DNA from: Sporosalibacterium faouarense
Lineage (GTDB): Bacteria; Bacillota; Clostridia; Tissierellales; VENL01
Assembly (NCBI RefSeq): GCF_016765695.1
Contig: NZ_JAETGO010000066.1
Span: 57,742 to 121,741, forward strand
Length of the DNA: 64,000 nt
Direction of reading: 5' to 3'
The notes beneath the pieces are model-generated. The model had not been told where the DNA came from. It worked only from the letters and a program-made list of their open reading frames with translations, and made no database searches. Positions 34,883 through 44,381 of this stretch are shown here, piece by piece (position 1 is the first letter of the stretch; every line of letters starts with the position of its first letter). The position numbers and the translations under genes were made by a program.

Positions 34883-35845
34883 CTAAAGGTTACATACTTT
34901 TCCATCACAATAACAGCTACTCCAAACTTCTTTACATTTTTTTTTCTTATTAGCTGCATCGGTAGAAATCTCTTCTAAATATCTATAGTTCTTTTCTCTA
35001 TTTGTTACAATTGCTATAGATATGCTCATAATCGGGAATTGCTCCTGTATACCATGCCGATTGTTAGTTATAATATACCCTCTGGCTCTGTCAATACCAT
35101 TGTAAAATTCTATGATTTTTTTATTAAATTCTTTTCCTATAGCCTCACATATTGATTTGTATTCATAATTATTAAGTATAACAATGAAGTCGTCTCCACC
35201 AATATGCCCAATAAATGCATCAGGCCCACCATGTATTATCGTATAGTCTTTAATAATTGTTCCAGTTAGCTGAAGAATACCATCACCATTCTTGAATCCA
35301 TATAAATCATTATACGCTTTAAAATTATCTAAATCAAAATATAATATACTATACTGCTCTTCATCTAATATCTCTCTTAATTTTTCTTCTATTTTCTGAT
35401 TTCCAGGTAATCCAGTGAGAGGACTAGAACACATAGCATCTTCTACCCTTATTTCAGATATTTTTAAAAGAAGGTCCCTTATACTAACTACTCCATAATA
35501 TCTATCATTTTTTGAAACTATTATATAGTCATATAATTTCTCTTGTTTTCGCTTCATGGAGAGTTTACTGACATCAAGAATTGGAGTGTAATAATCAACA
35601 ATTAAAGGATTGTTATCCATTATAAGCTTTATTGGCCTTTTCATATAGAGTGCATAGCCATATTGCTTCCCTAGTGCCTGATAAAATTGAACCTTAGTAA
35701 TCAATCCTATAGGTCGTCTTTCAGATAAAATGACTACTCCTTCTATTGTGTTATTTCCCTCGAATTTTTCATTTACCTCTTTTCCCAATACATCAGACGA
35801 TACTGTTGAAACTTGATGAACTATTTCTCCAATATACTTCTCCAT
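34883..35845 (-). CDS. CBS-domain diguanylate cyclase (GGDEF)
   Basis: 320 aa cytoplasmic protein. Residues about 5-135 form a CBS-domain pair (IEGVVILSERRPIGLITK, YGVVSIRDLLLKISEI), followed by a GGDEF domain (about 140-305) with LYFDLDNFKAYND and the intact active loop GGDDF near residue 217. It should make cyclic di-GMP, with the CBS part sensing an adenosine nucleotide or similar. The C-terminal tail has a few cysteines (SSCYCDGKVC) of unknown use. ATG start after AAGGAGGAG. Confidence 0.92.
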   Translation of the reverse strand: MEKYIGEIVHQVSTVSSDVLGKEVNEKFEGNNTIEGVVILSERRPIGLITKVQFYQALGKQYGYALYMKRPIKLIMDNNPLIVDYYTPILDVSKLSMKRKQEKLYDYIIVSKNDRYYGVVSIRDLLLKISEIRVEDAMCSSPLTGLPGNQKIEEKLREILDEEQYSILYFDLDNFKAYNDLYGFKNGDGILQLTGTIIKDYTIIHGGPDAFIGHIGGDDFIVILNNYEYKSICEAIGKEFNKKIIEFYNGIDRARGYIITNNRHGIQEQFPIMSISIAIVTNREKNYRYLEEISTDAANKKKKCKEVWSSCYCDGKVCNL

Positions 35846-36148
35846 AAAACTCCTCCTTACAAGCTCAATAAAAATAATCCTATAAGAGCATTGCCCTAAT
35901 TACAATTATACTTATATTGATTTAGTTTTGGTGAAATCTATGTAAATATTTACTATTTTCATGAAAAAGTGGCTTAATACATCCTAAATTTCCTTTTACT
36001 TTATATAAATCCATCTAAACATAAATTGTAGGACTATTCATCTCTATATTGTTATGTAACCCCATATGTTTCAAACTAAGTATTTAGGTTATATAAATAA
36101 TATAGGAAATATTTAAAAATTAAAATTCTTACATAAAGGAGGATTATT
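35846..36148. other. Divergent intergenic region
   Basis: About 300 AT-rich bases between the GGDEF gene (minus) and the PRC-barrel gene (plus). It must hold both promoters; no convincing operator or RNA fold was seen. Confidence 0.6.
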
Positions 36149-36622
36149 ATGAATGACTATTTAGACAAAAGTGTTGAAAAAGCAGAAACTATGTATAAGG
36201 AAAGTGAAAATTTAGCAAGATTTAAAAAAACTACTGATCTAATTGGCCTACCAGTTCAAAATTCTAATGGTGAAAACTTAGGGGAGATTGAAGACATAGT
36301 AATAGACTTTAATGAAAGAATTATAAAATATGCAATTATCTCCTTTGGCGGATTTTTAGGATTTGGTGAGAGATTATTTGCAGTCCCATGGGAGATTATA
36401 GATTTTCAAGAAGCAGAACTTATCTTTGTGTTAGATGTAGATAAAGAAAGCTTAAAAGATGCTCCTAAATTTGCAAGAGAAAAGTGGCCTATTATGAGTA
36501 TGGAATGGGCTGATGAAGTGCATCAATACTATGGAATTAGAATGAACTTACAACAACCCATTAAGCCAGAATCTAAAAAAGAAAAATATAATAAAGAAAA
36601 AGCACATGATATGCGGCTTTAA
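36149..36622 (+). CDS. PRC-barrel domain protein
   Basis: 157 aa. Residues about 25-105 form a PRC barrel (GLPVQNSNGENLGEIEDIVI, then YAIISFGGFLGFGERLFAV and PWEIIDF), a small beta-barrel found in RimM, photosynthetic H subunits and many stress proteins. The rest is charged and polar. Such proteins in Firmicutes are often induced in stress or sporulation, but its role is unknown. ATG start after AAAGGAGG. A hairpin overlaps its stop codon. Confidence 0.88.
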   Translation: MNDYLDKSVEKAETMYKESENLARFKKTTDLIGLPVQNSNGENLGEIEDIVIDFNERIIKYAIISFGGFLGFGERLFAVPWEIIDFQEAELIFVLDVDKESLKDAPKFAREKWPIMSMEWADEVHQYYGIRMNLQQPIKPESKKEKYNKEKAHDMRL

Positions 36623-36637
36623 TAGCCGCTATCATTT
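36613..36637. terminator. Compact terminator between PRC-barrel and metH-like genes
   Basis: GCGGCT (covering the end of the PRC gene) pairs with AGCCGC across the stop codon and leads to ATCATTTTATTTT. Only ten bases separate the two convergent genes, so it uses coding bases of both. Confidence 0.7.
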
Positions 36638-39001
36638 TATTTTGAAAACTTTCTGAGCAATTCTTATTGCAGCTTTTGGGTCCTTAGCATAAAAATCCGC
36701 ATTTATTTCTTTAGCGTATTCTTCATTTAATACGGCCCCTCCTACCATTATCTTACACGGAATACCTCTATCTTTAATTTCATCTATTACTTTCTTCATA
36801 TTTGAAACAGTACTTGTCATCAAGGCACTAAGACCTATTAATCTTACTCCCTTATTTTCTATAACCTCAATAATCTCTTCAGATTTAACATTTACTCCTA
36901 AGTCAATAATTTCATACCCATAATTTTCAAGTATAACTTTAACTATTCCTTTACCAATATCATGGATATCTCCTGTAACAGTAGCTAAGGCAATTTTCCC
37001 TTTGGAGAGATTGCTTTTATTTTTTATATTATTTTTTATAATTTTAAATGCTTTTTTAACTGCTTCAGCAGACTGCATTAACTGAGGTAGAAATATTTCA
37101 TTTACCTCATATAGTTCACTAACCTCATCTAAAGCCGGAATGATATGGTTATCAATTACAGAAATTGGGTCCTCATTAACTAACAATTTTTCAGCTATAG
37201 CCTCTGCTTTTTCAGCTAATCCATCTATTATAGCTTCTCTAAGATTAAATTTCTCCCTATTATCTACATCATGATTAGAATTTTGCTTTTGTAATCCTAA
37301 GCTAGATATATATCCTTTACCGTTTTTATCTTGATTTGATAAAACTTTATAAGATTTCACTGCCTCAATAATGCCATTATCTAAAGGATCTACTATTGGT
37401 AGGTCTAATCCAGATGACAATGCCATAACTAAAAAAGTACGATTGAGTAATTGTCTTTGAGGAAGTCCATATGAAATATTACTTATACCTAGGGTTGTTT
37501 TTACTCCAAATTTCTCTTTGACTTGACTTATAGCATCTAAAGTATTTCTAATTATCCCTTGGTGGGTTGAACAAGTTAATGCTAAGCAATCAATTAATAT
37601 GTTTTCTTTAGGAATATCATATTGATTAGCTGTCTCAATTATTCTTTCAGCTATTCTTAATTTCTCTTCAATAGTTTCAGGAATCCCATTTTCATCTAAG
37701 GTCAAGCCGATAACACATGTTCCATATTTTTTTACAATAGGAAATATGGTATTCATTACATCTTCTTTACCATTAACAGAATTTATTATGGGTTTACCAT
37801 TATAATGTCTTACAGCAGTTTCTATAGCTCCTGGATTCACACTATCAATTTGTAATGGAAGATCAACAATAGCCTGTATTTTTTTCACTACTTTTCTCAT
37901 TATCTTTTCTTCATCAATATTAGGAATACCTGTATTTATATCTAGAATATCAGCACCAGCTTTTTTTTGATCCATTGCTTCATTTAGAATAACTTCTAAT
38001 TCTTCGCTTTTCAGTGCCTTTTCTAACTCATTCTTTCCAGTAGGATTTATTCTTTCTCCAACTATTTTAGTTGCACCATCTATTATAACAGTCTTTGTAC
38101 CTGAGGTAACTGTAGTTAATCTTTGTATTTGCCTTTTTATTGGCTTTAAATACTTTAATCTATTCTTGATAGCTCTAATATAATCAGGTGTAGTTCCACA
38201 GCAGCCTCCAAGTATAGAGGCACCTTTATTAGCTATATTATAAATATATTCAGCAAATTCGTTATAATCAATATCATATACCGTCTTACCATTTTCAACC
38301 TTAGGTAAACCAGCATTAGGTTGTACAATAATAGGAACTGAGGAATACTTAATTATTTCTTCTATAGTTGACTCCATTGCCTTCGGACCAAGGGAACAGT
38401 TAATTCCTAATGCATCAACCCCTAGAGATTCCAGAATGTTTACCATGGTAATAGGATCAGCACCTGTTAAAGTTCTGCCATTTTCTTGATATGTCATTGA
38501 ACAAATTATTGGTAGATCACTATTTTCCTTAGCGGCAAGAATTGCTGCCTTTGCTTCATATAAATCAGATAAGGTTTCAATTATAATTATATCCGCCCCT
38601 GCCTCATAACCTGCTATAACTTGTTCTTTAAAAATGTTATATCCTTGCTCAAATTCCATCTCCCCAATTGGTTCAAAAAGACTCCCAATGGGTCCTATAT
38701 CTAATGCAACTAATTTATCCATTGAAGCTTTCCTAGCTATTTCTACAGCCTTCTTAATAACTTGACTAACATTATATTTCTCTTCCCTAAATTTTAGTCT
38801 ATTGGCGCCAAAAGTATTTGTTGTTATTACATCAGCTCCTGCATTAATATATTTTTTATGAATATTATATATTAAATCCGGATTTGTAACATTTAATATC
38901 TCGGGTAATTCTCCTGCCTTTATACCAGCTTGTTGTAACATCGTTCCCATAGCTCCATCAAATACAACAAATTCCTCATTAAGTATTCTTTTAAAATCCA
39001 A
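36632..39001 (-). CDS. metH: Cobalamin-dependent methionine synthase, short form (MetH type)
   Basis: 789 aa enzyme transferring the methyl group of methyl-tetrahydrofolate to homocysteine. Order: homocysteine/zinc domain (1-290; NCSLGPKAM and GGCCGTTPDYI hold the zinc cysteines), pterin-binding TIM barrel (about 310-560; GERINPTGKNELEKALK), B12 cap (about 590-665) and cobalamin domain (about 670-789; GDIHDIGKGIVKVILENYG with the His that coordinates cobalt). It lacks the C-terminal SAM-dependent reactivation domain of E. coli MetH, as is usual in anaerobes. ATG start after AAAGGAGA. Follows the racemase gene by 32 bases, so they may share a transcript. Confidence 0.93.
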   Translation of the reverse strand: MDFKRILNEEFVVFDGAMGTMLQQAGIKAGELPEILNVTNPDLIYNIHKKYINAGADVITTNTFGANRLKFREEKYNVSQVIKKAVEIARKASMDKLVALDIGPIGSLFEPIGEMEFEQGYNIFKEQVIAGYEAGADIIIIETLSDLYEAKAAILAAKENSDLPIICSMTYQENGRTLTGADPITMVNILESLGVDALGINCSLGPKAMESTIEEIIKYSSVPIIVQPNAGLPKVENGKTVYDIDYNEFAEYIYNIANKGASILGGCCGTTPDYIRAIKNRLKYLKPIKRQIQRLTTVTSGTKTVIIDGATKIVGERINPTGKNELEKALKSEELEVILNEAMDQKKAGADILDINTGIPNIDEEKIMRKVVKKIQAIVDLPLQIDSVNPGAIETAVRHYNGKPIINSVNGKEDVMNTIFPIVKKYGTCVIGLTLDENGIPETIEEKLRIAERIIETANQYDIPKENILIDCLALTCSTHQGIIRNTLDAISQVKEKFGVKTTLGISNISYGLPQRQLLNRTFLVMALSSGLDLPIVDPLDNGIIEAVKSYKVLSNQDKNGKGYISSLGLQKQNSNHDVDNREKFNLREAIIDGLAEKAEAIAEKLLVNEDPISVIDNHIIPALDEVSELYEVNEIFLPQLMQSAEAVKKAFKIIKNNIKNKSNLSKGKIALATVTGDIHDIGKGIVKVILENYGYEIIDLGVNVKSEEIIEVIENKGVRLIGLSALMTSTVSNMKKVIDEIKDRGIPCKIMVGGAVLNEEYAKEINADFYAKDPKAAIRIAQKVFKIK

Positions 39002-39033
39002 TTCACTTCTCCTTTCAAAGCATAAGCTATTAA

Positions 39034-39756
39034 TTAACCCTCTATAGTTTTTAAATAATTTTGATTAACTTTTTTATTAGCAAATTTGATTGCTCTAACC
39101 GCTATTAGTTCTAATGGATCTATAAACATACCTTCAAAATTGTGAATACTATAGGCAGTGGATATTTCCGTGCAACCAAGTATAAAATATTCTACTCCTT
39201 TATTTGTCAGTTCATCTAGTACTGTTTGAAAAGCATTTATATCTACATCAATACTCCCAGCCTTTATATCATGTATAAGTTTTGTGATGATATGCTGTTT
39301 CTCATTTGTAGGCTTTATAACCTCTATATCATATATGCTAAATGCGTCGTCATATATTTTAGATTTTATTGTTCCTTCAGTGGATAATAGTCCAATCTTA
39401 TGAATTGCATACCTATTGTTTATATATTTTGCTGTCTCTTCTATCATACTTAATAATGGAATATTAATTTCTTTTTCAATATCATTATAAAAGTAGTGAG
39501 CAGTATTGCAAGGCATCACAAGAAAATCTACACCTGAGTTCTCAAGTTTTTTAGCAGATTCAATTAAGTGAATATTAGGATTTTCACCTACGCCTAAAAT
39601 GTATTCAGTTCTATCTGGTATAGTTGCATTATTATATATTAGTATATTTAAATGGTCTTGGTCACAATCAGCCTCTGTAAGCTTTATAATCTTTTCAAAG
39701 AGATTACAAGTAGCTAAGGGACCCATACCACCAATAATTCCAAGAGTTTTACTCAT
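39034..39756 (-). CDS. Aspartate/glutamate racemase family protein
   Basis: 240 aa cofactor-independent racemase. The two catalytic cysteines lie in MPCNTAHYF (about residue 83) and LGCTEIS (about 195); the N-terminus GIIGGMGPLATCNLF and YNNATIPDRT are typical of the aspartate-racemase branch. The substrate may be Asp or Glu. The ATG at 39756 follows GAGGAGG by six bases; the ATG at 39771 would lie in front of that site. Upstream of the metH-like gene on the same strand. Confidence 0.92.
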   Translation of the reverse strand: MSKTLGIIGGMGPLATCNLFEKIIKLTEADCDQDHLNILIYNNATIPDRTEYILGVGENPNIHLIESAKKLENSGVDFLVMPCNTAHYFYNDIEKEINIPLLSMIEETAKYINNRYAIHKIGLLSTEGTIKSKIYDDAFSIYDIEVIKPTNEKQHIITKLIHDIKAGSIDVDINAFQTVLDELTNKGVEYFILGCTEISTAYSIHNFEGMFIDPLELIAVRAIKFANKKVNQNYLKTIEG

Positions 39757-39880
39757 CTTTTTCCTCCTCATTTAAAATAACTTAGCTCTTTATACTTATT
39801 CTATATTAATTTAAGTTACCCTTTTTCATTTTAATGGTTTTATTTCCTCTTTATTATTCGTATATACTTAAAGATATATC

Positions 39881-39919
39881 AAAAAGCTGAGTAAAGCAAT
39901 ATGCATCACTCAGCTTTTT
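39881..39919 (-). terminator. Terminator after bioY
   Basis: AAAAAGCTGAGT pairs with ACTCAGCTTTTT on either strand, with A/T runs at both sides; it closes the bioY transcript 24 bases after its stop. Confidence 0.88.
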
Positions 39920-39942
39920 ATATTTTTATTCATTATCTGTTA

Positions 39943-40536
39943 TTATATTTCTTTTCTTCTTTTTATCTTGACATATCCTGTTCTCCTAATAGCTGGTAAT
40001 ACTTTTAAAGCTGTAATTGCAACAAATATAGACTTCACAATATCTTGAATTATAAAAGGATATAAGCCTGTTTTTAAAGCTCCTGAAATTGTTATGCTTT
40101 TTCCTAAGTATAATTTAATTATATAGTAGAGATAAGGCACACCTACAGAATATACTATTATAAGTCCAGTAAGATTAACTAGTAATATTTTAATAAATCC
40201 TTTTATCCCCTTTATCTCAACTATGTTTTCAGTAAATTTTCCAATCCCATAACTGCATAAAGCAAAACCAATTAAGTACCCAAAGGTTGGACTTAATATA
40301 TAATGAAATCCACCAACTCCACCAGCGAAAACTGGTAGTCCAACTAACCCCATTAATATATAACCAATCTGGGAAAGAAAACCCAATCTACCACCTAAAA
40401 GTACCCCAGCATACATCGAGAATAATATTTGCAATGTTATTGGGACTGGTTGTGTAGGTATTTCTATATAAGCTCCTATTGCTGTTAAAGATGCAAATAA
40501 TGCCACTAGTACTAAATTCCTTGTTTTATTTTCCAT
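39943..40536 (-). CDS. bioY: Biotin transporter substrate-binding subunit BioY
   Basis: 197 aa membrane S component that binds biotin and works with an ECF module (the ecfT-ecfA2-ecfA1 genes at 45.2-47.7 kb may supply it). Six hydrophobic helices; family signatures include IPTQPVPITLQILFSMYAGVL cut here as QPVPITLQILFSM, LLGGRLGFLSQIGYIL, and GGVGGFHYILSPTFGYLIG. The ATG at 40536 follows AGGAGGAAAGGAA; a longer frame begins at 40653 but would run through the operator. A BirA operator overlaps its promoter, so biotin probably represses it. Confidence 0.94.
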   Translation of the reverse strand: MENKTRNLVLVALFASLTAIGAYIEIPTQPVPITLQILFSMYAGVLLGGRLGFLSQIGYILMGLVGLPVFAGGVGGFHYILSPTFGYLIGFALCSYGIGKFTENIVEIKGIKGFIKILLVNLTGLIIVYSVGVPYLYYIIKLYLGKSITISGALKTGLYPFIIQDIVKSIFVAITALKVLPAIRRTGYVKIKRRKEI

Positions 40537-40589
40537 TTCCTTTCCTCCTATGTTTTTTATCAATATTATAGTACTATGGAAAGGAAATA

Positions 40590-40621
40590 TTGTCAACCAT
40601 GTTTTATGAATTGGTTGACAA
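40590..40621. promoter_or_regulatory. bioY: BirA (biotin repressor) operator with bioY promoter
   Basis: TTGTCAACC (40590-40598), 14-base spacer, GGTTGACAA (40613-40621): a perfect 9-bp inverted repeat with the layout of Firmicutes BirA sites. On the minus strand the TTGACA within it acts as -35, followed after 17 bases by TACTAT, so the repressor covers the promoter. Confidence 0.88.
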
Positions 40622-40625
40622 TTCG

Positions 40626-40810
40626 TTATTAACATTATCCACATTATCCACAATCATTGGTGGATAACTTATGTGAACTTAGCCTTATTGCATTTTTAAA
40701 CCTTTACAAATACATAACTTTACATAAATTTAACTTTTCCACACTTCGTTTCTTATCCACACTGTATTATTAACAAATTATTAACAAGATAAAGATCGTT
40801 TTGTTAATAA
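40626..40810. other. DnaA-box cluster with AT-rich repeats
   Basis: Three exact DnaA boxes TTATCCACA (40635-40643, 40644-40652 in direct contact, 40753-40761), one with a single mismatch on the minus strand (40659-40667) and another TTTTCCACA (40735-40743). Beside them are two abutting 11-mers ATTATTAACAA (40766-40776 and 40777-40787), an inverted copy (40801-40810) and TTATTAACA at 40626. This is the build of an origin or DnaA titration site, in a 385-base gap without any gene. Confidence 0.7.
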
Positions 40811-40921
40811 CTTGTGTATAATTTTCTATTAGTTTCACCATTGTAAAATTAATATTTATGTTAGTAAGCTTTTATACATTTCAAGTTCTTGATTCTATCT
40901 TGTTTATATTTATACTAATTA

Positions 40922-41641
40922 TTATAGTTTTTCCTCATTTAAATATCTAATTATTCCAGTATATATTGACCAAGCTATTTTTTCTTGATATACAGGATTA
41001 TTTAAAAGACTGCTTTCTTCAGGATTAGAAAGAAATCCACATTCTATTAATACGGCTAATGCTTTAACTTCTCTTAATAAATAAATAGTATCCCTTGATT
41101 GAGGTACTCTTCCATTATCTTCATCAAGTACATTCTTTAACTCTTCTTGAATTAACACAGCTAATTTTTTTCCTTCTTCACTCCCCTGTTGAAAAAATGT
41201 TTGTGCTCCATAATATCTACTTTGTGGAAAACTATTTAAATGAATGGTTATAAAAATATCTGGATTTATTTCATTAGCCATTATCCTTCTATTTCTTAAA
41301 TCTTCATTCTTTTTTTGTCTGTAGGTAGTTGATTTTTCCGTATATAATCCTACATCTTCTTCCCGGGTAAGTATGACTATTGTTCCACTTTGCTCAAGTA
41401 GTCTTTTAAGCTTTTTAGCAATTAGAAGATTAATGTTCTTTTCTTTTACACCACTATTTGATATAGCACCTGGATCTACTCCCCCGTGTCCAGGATCAAT
41501 AACTATTACTTTATTCGCTATTGACATAGTTGTTGTGACTTCATCTTTATTCCCCTTAAACAATAACAAGCTTATGGAAAGCAAACCCACTATTATAATT
41601 GAAATTATTAGCCATCTAATCTTTATTCTTATTATTCTCAT
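40922..41641 (-). CDS. cwlD: N-acetylmuramoyl-L-alanine amidase CwlD
   Basis: 239 aa zinc amidase of the Amidase_3 family, needed for muramic-delta-lactam in spore cortex. N-terminal membrane helix (about 8-28), then IVIDPGHGGVDPGA with the first His, the Glu ligand in KNINLL-type context, ITIHLNSFP with the second His, and the catalytic Glu in VLIECGFLSNPEE. The place near rpsI-rplM-truA is where cwlD lies in Bacillus as well, which supports this name over a general CwlM-like amidase. ATG start after GGGAGGAAAGAT. Confidence 0.88.
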   Translation of the reverse strand: MRIIRIKIRWLIISIIIVGLLSISLLLFKGNKDEVTTTMSIANKVIVIDPGHGGVDPGAISNSGVKEKNINLLIAKKLKRLLEQSGTIVILTREEDVGLYTEKSTTYRQKKNEDLRNRRIMANEINPDIFITIHLNSFPQSRYYGAQTFFQQGSEEGKKLAVLIQEELKNVLDEDNGRVPQSRDTIYLLREVKALAVLIECGFLSNPEESSLLNNPVYQEKIAWSIYTGIIRYLNEEKL

Positions 41642-41925
41642 ATCTTTCCTCCCATTTCATCATTCATACTATAATTTTTATTACTTAATGGCCTGTACTT
41701 ATTACTTTCCATTTAAACTATTTATTTGAAGAAAATGCATATTTACAAATTAAATATATTTTTGTAAGATTTAATCCGAGATGCCACTTATTCAGTCATT
41801 TTTTCCTTAAATTAAATAGTAAAGTAGCTTAATACTGGAGTCACGAGGATATAATCTTGCATAAAATTTTAATATGCAATTTCCTCATTTTATAATTTTA
41901 TAAATTTATAAGAGGAATAAAAAGA

Positions 41926-43140
41926 TTATAAATTTTCTTTGTAATTTATCCAATAATTGTCTAACTCCTCAATACTCATTCCCAGTACTTTTTCTATAAC
42001 CTCATGAAATCTATCAATAGATATAGAGTCTACTTCAACTCCTGTACCTTCAACATAACTATAATGTCCTAGTTCCTCTATAATTTCTAATAATTTATCT
42101 TTTCCAAATTCGTATGATATATATGTTGTAATGGCACCAGCTGATCTATAGTATTTAGAAATATCATTATTATCAGTCATTATCTCAAGGTTCCTTGATT
42201 CAAGATCATCTATACTCCAAAGGGAACTAAATCTCCTAAAGTTATTAGGCGTCCAATCATAATAATCTGTATAATGAGTAGCCAATCCTTCAGCTAACCA
42301 ATAGGGTAAGTTGTTTCTAGCCCTTGTAAGTGTTATCTTATGTGTCAACTCATGTGATACTACCCTTTCTACTTTTTTATTATACTGATCATCTGATAAT
42401 TTTTTGTCAAATTCTGAAATACCTATTTTTATTGATTCAGGGTACTCGTACCATCCTCCAAATTGCCAAGCAAAGGTGAGCTTAACTGATTGTCTAAGTA
42501 ATTCTAAATCATTATATATTTTAATTACTGTCTTATTCTCGGGTTCCATACCTAGTCTATTGATTATATCAAAATACCCTGATTCCGACCCTTGAGATAC
42601 AATTTTAGCAATATTTTTTTCTGATTCTGGATATTTTATTATAAAATGTTCAGTTTTTAGACTTTGAAAATTCAAGTCAGAATCGAGTATCTTTTTGCTA
42701 TCTATTATATATTTGTTTTCATATGTAATGTCATATTCTTTTCCATTATATCTATATCTTTGATTTATCTTTGCTACAATATTATTCTCCTGTGTTTTCC
42801 TTGTTTCTAAAACTTTTATAGTAAAGTCATCAACCTTATTATTAGTTATGTCTCTAAACCATGCCTTTTTTTCAGCTATATATTCATTCTCTGACTTATC
42901 TAAAGTCTCAATATATGCATTCATATTATTTTCATTTATAAGCTTTAATTGTTTATTTATCAATTCTTGAACCTTATTTATTGTTTCTTCTGAATTTGTA
43001 TATTGTTTTTCATGATTATCTTTTTCTAGTGTTTTTTTATCTATTGCTTTAGTATTTATATCATTACTATTGGTATAGCAACTACTCAATGGCAAACTTA
43101 AATTAATTAATAGAATAAAAATTGATATTTTCTTTAACAT
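41926..43140 (-). CDS. Lipoprotein with gluzincin (peptidase MA-like) domain
   Basis: 404 aa secreted lipoprotein. Signal peptide with lipobox LSSC (Cys21), a charged linker, a mixed alpha/beta region (about 55-150), then a zinc peptidase domain with VVSHELTHKITLTRA (HExxH near residue 266) and LPYWLAEGLATHYTDYYDW, whose Glu is the third zinc ligand. It fits the peptidase_MA family of unknown substrate. It lies between cwlD and rpsI on the same strand, inserted into an otherwise conserved order. ATG start after GGGGAGTTG. A 280-base upstream gap shows no clear feature. Confidence 0.88.
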   Translation of the reverse strand: MLKKISIFILLINLSLPLSSCYTNSNDINTKAIDKKTLEKDNHEKQYTNSEETINKVQELINKQLKLINENNMNAYIETLDKSENEYIAEKKAWFRDITNNKVDDFTIKVLETRKTQENNIVAKINQRYRYNGKEYDITYENKYIIDSKKILDSDLNFQSLKTEHFIIKYPESEKNIAKIVSQGSESGYFDIINRLGMEPENKTVIKIYNDLELLRQSVKLTFAWQFGGWYEYPESIKIGISEFDKKLSDDQYNKKVERVVSHELTHKITLTRARNNLPYWLAEGLATHYTDYYDWTPNNFRRFSSLWSIDDLESRNLEIMTDNNDISKYYRSAGAITTYISYEFGKDKLLEIIEELGHYSYVEGTGVEVDSISIDRFHEVIEKVLGMSIEELDNYWINYKENL

Positions 43141-43422
43141 TCAATCAACTCCCCATACTTTGTTAAAACTGAGATGTTTCATAATCTATATTTAAGCTAA
43201 GTATAGTCTAAAAGAATAAATTTGATATTTACAACTTAAAAACTTTTCTTTATTAATGCAATTTCTAATTATAATAATAAACTTTTTTAAGTCTGTAATA
43301 TTAGTATTCTATACTATTTATTATGCTTCTCATTTGACATATTAGACTTTTTATCTATTCCATTACAGTAATATTATAGCATTTAAGATTTATTGCACTA
43401 TTAATATCTCAAAAGAAAATAA

Positions 43423-43453
43423 AAAGTGCCAGAGGAATCTCCCCTGACACTTT
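43423..43453 (-). terminator. Terminator after rpsI
   Basis: AAAGTGTCAGGGG pairs with CCTCTGGCACTTT on the minus strand and is followed by TTATTTTC; it ends the rplM-rpsI transcript. Confidence 0.88.
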
Positions 43454-43512
43454 GATAATCTCTTGTATAAATTTTGTAATATAAATCAACTTGCTTGTAA
43501 ATTGACAAAAAT

Positions 43513-43905
43513 CTATCTTTTTGAGAATTGTGGAGCACGTCTTGCTTTCTTTAAACCGTACTTCTTTCTTTCTTTCATTCTTGGGTCTCTTGTTAAGAAA
43601 CCTGCTTTTTTTAATATAGGTCTAAGCTCTCCATCAGCCTTTAATAAAGCCCTAGAGATACCATGTCTAATAGCTCCAGCTTGACCTGTATATCCTCCAC
43701 CATTTACATTTACTATTACATCATATTTATCTAACGTATCAGTAATTTTTAAAGGCTCTTTAGCGATAACCTTTAATGTATCGTAGTTGAAGTATTCATC
43801 TAAACTTCTATCATTTATAGTAATATTACCATTACCAGGCACTAGTCTTACTCTCGCAATTGATTTCTTTCTTCTGCCTGTACCAAAATATTGAACCTTA
43901 GCCAC
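43513..43905 (-). CDS. rpsI: Ribosomal protein uS9
   Basis: 130 aa small-subunit protein, part of the 30S head near the P site. The N-terminus [16 protein letters not shown] and the terminal [12 protein letters not shown] are unmistakable; the last Arg contacts P-site tRNA. It follows rplM by 20 bases with a good ribosome site and ends before a strong terminator. Co-transcribed with rplM under the promoter at 44443. Confidence 0.98.
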   Translation of the reverse strand: MAKVQYFGTGRRKKSIARVRLVPGNGNITINDRSLDEYFNYDTLKVIAKEPLKITDTLDKYDVIVNVNGGGYTGQAGAIRHGISRALLKADGELRPILKKAGFLTRDPRMKERKKYGLKKARRAPQFSKR

Positions 43906-43925
43906 TTATAGTCCTCCCTTCGAAA

Positions 43926-44354
43926 CTAAATTTCGTACTTTTCAGGTTTTTGAGCACTATGATTATGCTCAGTTCCTTGATATACCTTTAATTTTTTAAT
44001 CATATTTCTTCCTAAGCTATTCTTAGGTAGCATTCCTTTAATAGCTAATCTTATAGCTTTTTCAGGATTATTTGCCATTAGTTCTTTGTAAGAAATTTCT
44101 CTTAATCCACCTGGGTGTCCTGTATGATATTTATAAGTCTTTTGTTCTAGTTTCTTACCAGTTAACTCAATTTTTTCTGCATTGATTATTATAACATGGT
44201 CACCAGTATCTACGTGGGGCGTATAAGTAGGCTTATTCTTGCCTCTTAGTATTTTAGCAATCTCACTAGCAAGTCTACCTAACTTTTTGCCTTCAGCGTC
44301 TATGATATACCATTTTCTTTCAATTTCATTTGGCTTAGCAATGTAACTTTTCAA
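43926..44354 (-). CDS. rplM: Ribosomal protein uL13
   Basis: 142 aa large-subunit assembly protein. Family features: [36 protein letters not shown] and [15 protein letters not shown]. The TTG at 44354 lies seven bases after AAGGAGGG and gives the standard N-terminus [14 protein letters not shown]; an upstream in-frame ATG (44381) would read through the ribosome site. A structured leader (44382-44434) suggests autoregulation. Confidence 0.98.
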   Translation of the reverse strand: MKSYIAKPNEIERKWYIIDAEGKKLGRLASEIAKILRGKNKPTYTPHVDTGDHVIIINAEKIELTGKKLEQKTYKYHTGHPGGLREISYKELMANNPEKAIRLAIKGMLPKNSLGRNMIKKLKVYQGTEHNHSAQKPEKYEI

Positions 44355-44381
44355 TCCATTTCCCTCCTTATTCCGACACAA

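Noticed and set aside
36632..39001. Truncated metH pseudogene
   Set aside because: The missing reactivation domain is normal in anaerobic Firmicutes and all four remaining domains with their motifs are intact.
40626..40810. Calling the DnaA-box cluster the chromosomal origin
   Set aside because: No dnaA/dnaN neighbours or other replication genes; skew was not computed, so only a cluster is reported.
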